From Zooshikella sp050749885 (GTDB lineage Bacteria; Pseudomonadota; Gammaproteobacteria; Pseudomonadales; Zooshikellaceae), in NCBI RefSeq assembly GCF_050749885.1, contig NZ_JBOIUB010000002.1, positions 496,001-560,000 on the forward strand: a stretch of DNA of 64,000 nt, given 5' to 3'. This document shows, piece after piece, positions 62,342 through 64,000 of this stretch (position 1 is its first letter; every line of letters begins with the position of its first letter). Both the position numbers and the translations under genes were made by a program. The notes beneath the pieces were generated by a model. It made no database searches, had not been told where the DNA came from, and saw only the letters and a list, made by a program, of their open reading frames with translations.

Positions 62342-63010
62342 TTAAACCACTAGGCTTTTTTGTAACCACTTAACCAGCTCACTAAAATGGTCGACACATA
62401 AAACGGGTTGGTATTTCTGCAAACGATCCAGGTGATGAGCACCATAACTAACCGCCACACAATCCATACCTATATCTGAAGCCATCGCCATGTCAAACTC
62501 AGTGTCGCCAACCATAAGTGCCTGATGAGTCTGAAGCTGAAGTACTTCAAGTATTTCCCACAGCATTTGAGGATGCGGCTTTGAATGAGTTTCATCAGCA
62601 CACCGTGTCACCTCAAATAGGTCATCCCAACTTTTTGCAGCTAGCGCACGGTTCAACCCCTGACGACTTTTTCCAGTAGCAACGGCCAAGGTGAAGCCTG
62701 CTTCTCTTAATTGTGACAGCCCCTGAGTCACACCATCAAAACACGCAAGCTGTTTCTGCTCCCACTGACGAAAGTGATAGGTATAACGCTCACGCATTTC
62801 AATCTGCCACTGCCCACCAGACAGACTAGGATATAAAGTCTGTAACGCCTCAGATAAACCTAATCCAATGATATTTTGATACTCGTTTCTGGAGAGTATT
62901 GGCAGCTGCAAATCGGTGGCAGCCTCTTTCAGACTTTCAGCAATGGCCAACGTTGAATCCAACAACGTGCCATCCCAATCAAAAATAATGGCTTGATACG
63001 AGGACTTCAT
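62342..63010 (-). CDS. HAD-IA family phosphatase
   Basis: This 222-residue HAD hydrolase has the nucleophile motif IIFDWDGTLLDST (D11, D13), motif II in FTLAVATGKSRQG, and motif III/IV in MVGDTEFDMAMASDIG. It resembles phosphoglycolate phosphatase-like proteins commonly found next to rluC, with which it overlaps by 4 bases. The substrate is not fixed by sequence. Confidence 0.9.
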   Translation of the reverse strand: MKSSYQAIIFDWDGTLLDSTLAIAESLKEAATDLQLPILSRNEYQNIIGLGLSEALQTLYPSLSGGQWQIEMRERYTYHFRQWEQKQLACFDGVTQGLSQLREAGFTLAVATGKSRQGLNRALAAKSWDDLFEVTRCADETHSKPHPQMLWEILEVLQLQTHQALMVGDTEFDMAMASDIGMDCVAVSYGAHHLDRLQKYQPVLCVDHFSELVKWLQKSLVV

Positions 63011-63981
63011 TGCAACTGACTTAAACCTTTCTGTAAATCATCAGGTAATGGGGCCGATATGGTAAAGGGCTTACCGGTTTCGGGCAAGATAAAGCTGATA
63101 GCTGCCGCATGAAGGAAAAGACGCTTTATCCCCAAAGAACGCATATCAACATTAGTTTCAGCTAAACCATACTTTTCATCGCCGATGATTGGATGTCCGG
63201 CATACTGTGAGTGAACCCGAATTTGGTGGGTACGCCCAGTAATAGGTTTTGCTTCCACCAACGTTGTATTTTTATACCTCGTTAACACCCTAAATTCTGT
63301 AGTAGATGGTTTCCCAGAACTATCCACTTTTACCATTCGCTCCCCAGATTGCAGGGTATTTTTTTGTAAGGGCACATTGATAATTTTCTTACGTGAAGGC
63401 CAACGACCCGCAACCAAAGCATGGTACACCTTATGTACCTGATCCTCTCTAAGCTGTTGGTGCAAATGCCGTAGTACACTCTTCTTTTTGGCAACCAATA
63501 AACAACCTGAGGTATCTCGGTCTAACCGATGCACAAGCTCAAGCACTTTACTCTGTGGCCGCAATTGTCTTAACACTTCAATAACACCCAGTTTAATACC
63601 ACTTCCTCCATGCACTGCAAGACCAGATGGTTTATTGATAACAAGCAAACCTCCATCCTCATAAATAATGGCATCTTCCACTTGCTGTAATTGCTGCGGC
63701 CTAGCCTTTGGTTGCTTATCCCTTGCATCAGAAACACGAATGGGGGGAAGTCGAAGCTTATCGCCAGAGGCTAATCGATAGTGCGCTTTAATGCGTGATT
63801 TGTTTACACGAATTTCACCTTTACGTAATAGTCGGTAGATGTGAGTTAACGGAACCCCTTTCAAGAGGACTTTTAACATATTATCAATACGCTGACCGGC
63901 ATACTCATCCGTGACGACCAGGTGCTGAACTTGACTAAAGTCTGCAGCAGTTACTGCATGGAGAGTTGAATCATTACTCAT
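63007..63981 (-). CDS. rluC: 23S rRNA pseudouridine(955/2504/2580) synthase
   Basis: RluC converts three uridines in 23S rRNA. The 324 residues have an N-terminal S4 RNA-binding domain (about 28-85; GQRIDNMLKVLLKGVPLTHI) and the RluA-type catalytic domain with D154 in LVHRLDRDTSGCLL. KPITGRTHQIRVHSQYAGHP is a further signature. It is the first gene of the rluC-HAD-sppA run and its upstream region lies at the window edge, where rne is often divergent. Confidence 0.95.
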   Translation of the reverse strand: MSNDSTLHAVTAADFSQVQHLVVTDEYAGQRIDNMLKVLLKGVPLTHIYRLLRKGEIRVNKSRIKAHYRLASGDKLRLPPIRVSDARDKQPKARPQQLQQVEDAIIYEDGGLLVINKPSGLAVHGGSGIKLGVIEVLRQLRPQSKVLELVHRLDRDTSGCLLVAKKKSVLRHLHQQLREDQVHKVYHALVAGRWPSRKKIINVPLQKNTLQSGERMVKVDSSGKPSTTEFRVLTRYKNTTLVEAKPITGRTHQIRVHSQYAGHPIIGDEKYGLAETNVDMRSLGIKRLFLHAAAISFILPETGKPFTISAPLPDDLQKGLSQLQ

Positions 63982-64000
63982 AATAATAGTGTAATAGTTT

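Overview
The window reads as a chromosomal segment of a moderate-GC marine-type gammaproteobacterium. Gene order and protein style resemble the Oceanospirillales/Pseudomonas side of the class: a GacA/UvrY-type regulator with a TTG start next to uvrC-pgsA-tRNA, the pabC-mltG-tmk-holB-pilZ-tatD string, rpmF-plsX-fabD-fabG-acpP-fabF without fabH, and a complete liu leucine-degradation operon. The genus cannot be fixed from sequence reading alone. Coding density is high. I saw no insertion sequence, prophage, CRISPR array, rRNA or frameshifted gene.

Layout. (1) 1-5638: surface-polysaccharide-type genes, two GT4 glycosyltransferases and a histidine phosphatase on +, facing a polysaccharide deacetylase and two GT-B glycosyltransferases on -. 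(2) 5817-9798: a cyclic-nucleotide neighbourhood with two divergent class III nucleotidyl cyclases, an HD phosphohydrolase and a stand-alone cNMP-binding protein. (3) 10124-15512: an aldehyde dehydrogenase, then ETF-ubiquinone oxidoreductase divergent from etfBA, with a PsrA-like box between them. (4) 16032-19643: gacA/uvrY, uvrC, pgsA, tRNA-Gly, tRNA-Cys. (5) 19682-26159: an accessory-looking stretch between tRNA-Cys and a minus-strand tRNA-Leu. It holds a periplasmic binding protein, a TRIC-family membrane protein, a PF04185-type phosphoesterase with a repetitive C-terminal half, an SPFH-GYF_2 protein and a double zinc-ribbon membrane protein. (6) 26654-39337: type II sulfide:quinone oxidoreductase, algA/manC-type enzyme, galU, a cation/proton antiporter with a C-terminal cNMP-like domain, a 5'-nucleotidase lipoprotein, STAS, TetR and GNAT proteins, and exonuclease III. 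(7) 39577-49925: a LysR regulator, then liuR-liuABCDE-aacS, which takes isovaleryl-CoA to acetoacetate and acetyl-CoA and then activates acetoacetate. (8) 49941-63981: minus-strand housekeeping genes tatD, pilZ, holB, tmk, mltG, pabC, fabF, acpP, fabG, fabD, plsX, rpmF, yceD, then maf (+), sppA, a HAD phosphatase and rluC.

Functional links. Electrons from isovaleryl-CoA dehydrogenase (LiuA) should pass through EtfAB and ETF-QO, all encoded here, to the quinone pool, which SQR also feeds. AlgA and GalU supply GDP-mannose and UDP-glucose that glycosyltransferases like those at the left end could use. The cyclases, the small cNMP-binding protein and the CNB-tailed antiporter suggest local cAMP signalling, though only by association. 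The least explained part is 21433-25816 (phosphoesterase with putative propeller, SPFH-GYF_2, zinc ribbon), which I rank as the best candidate for an undescribed system.
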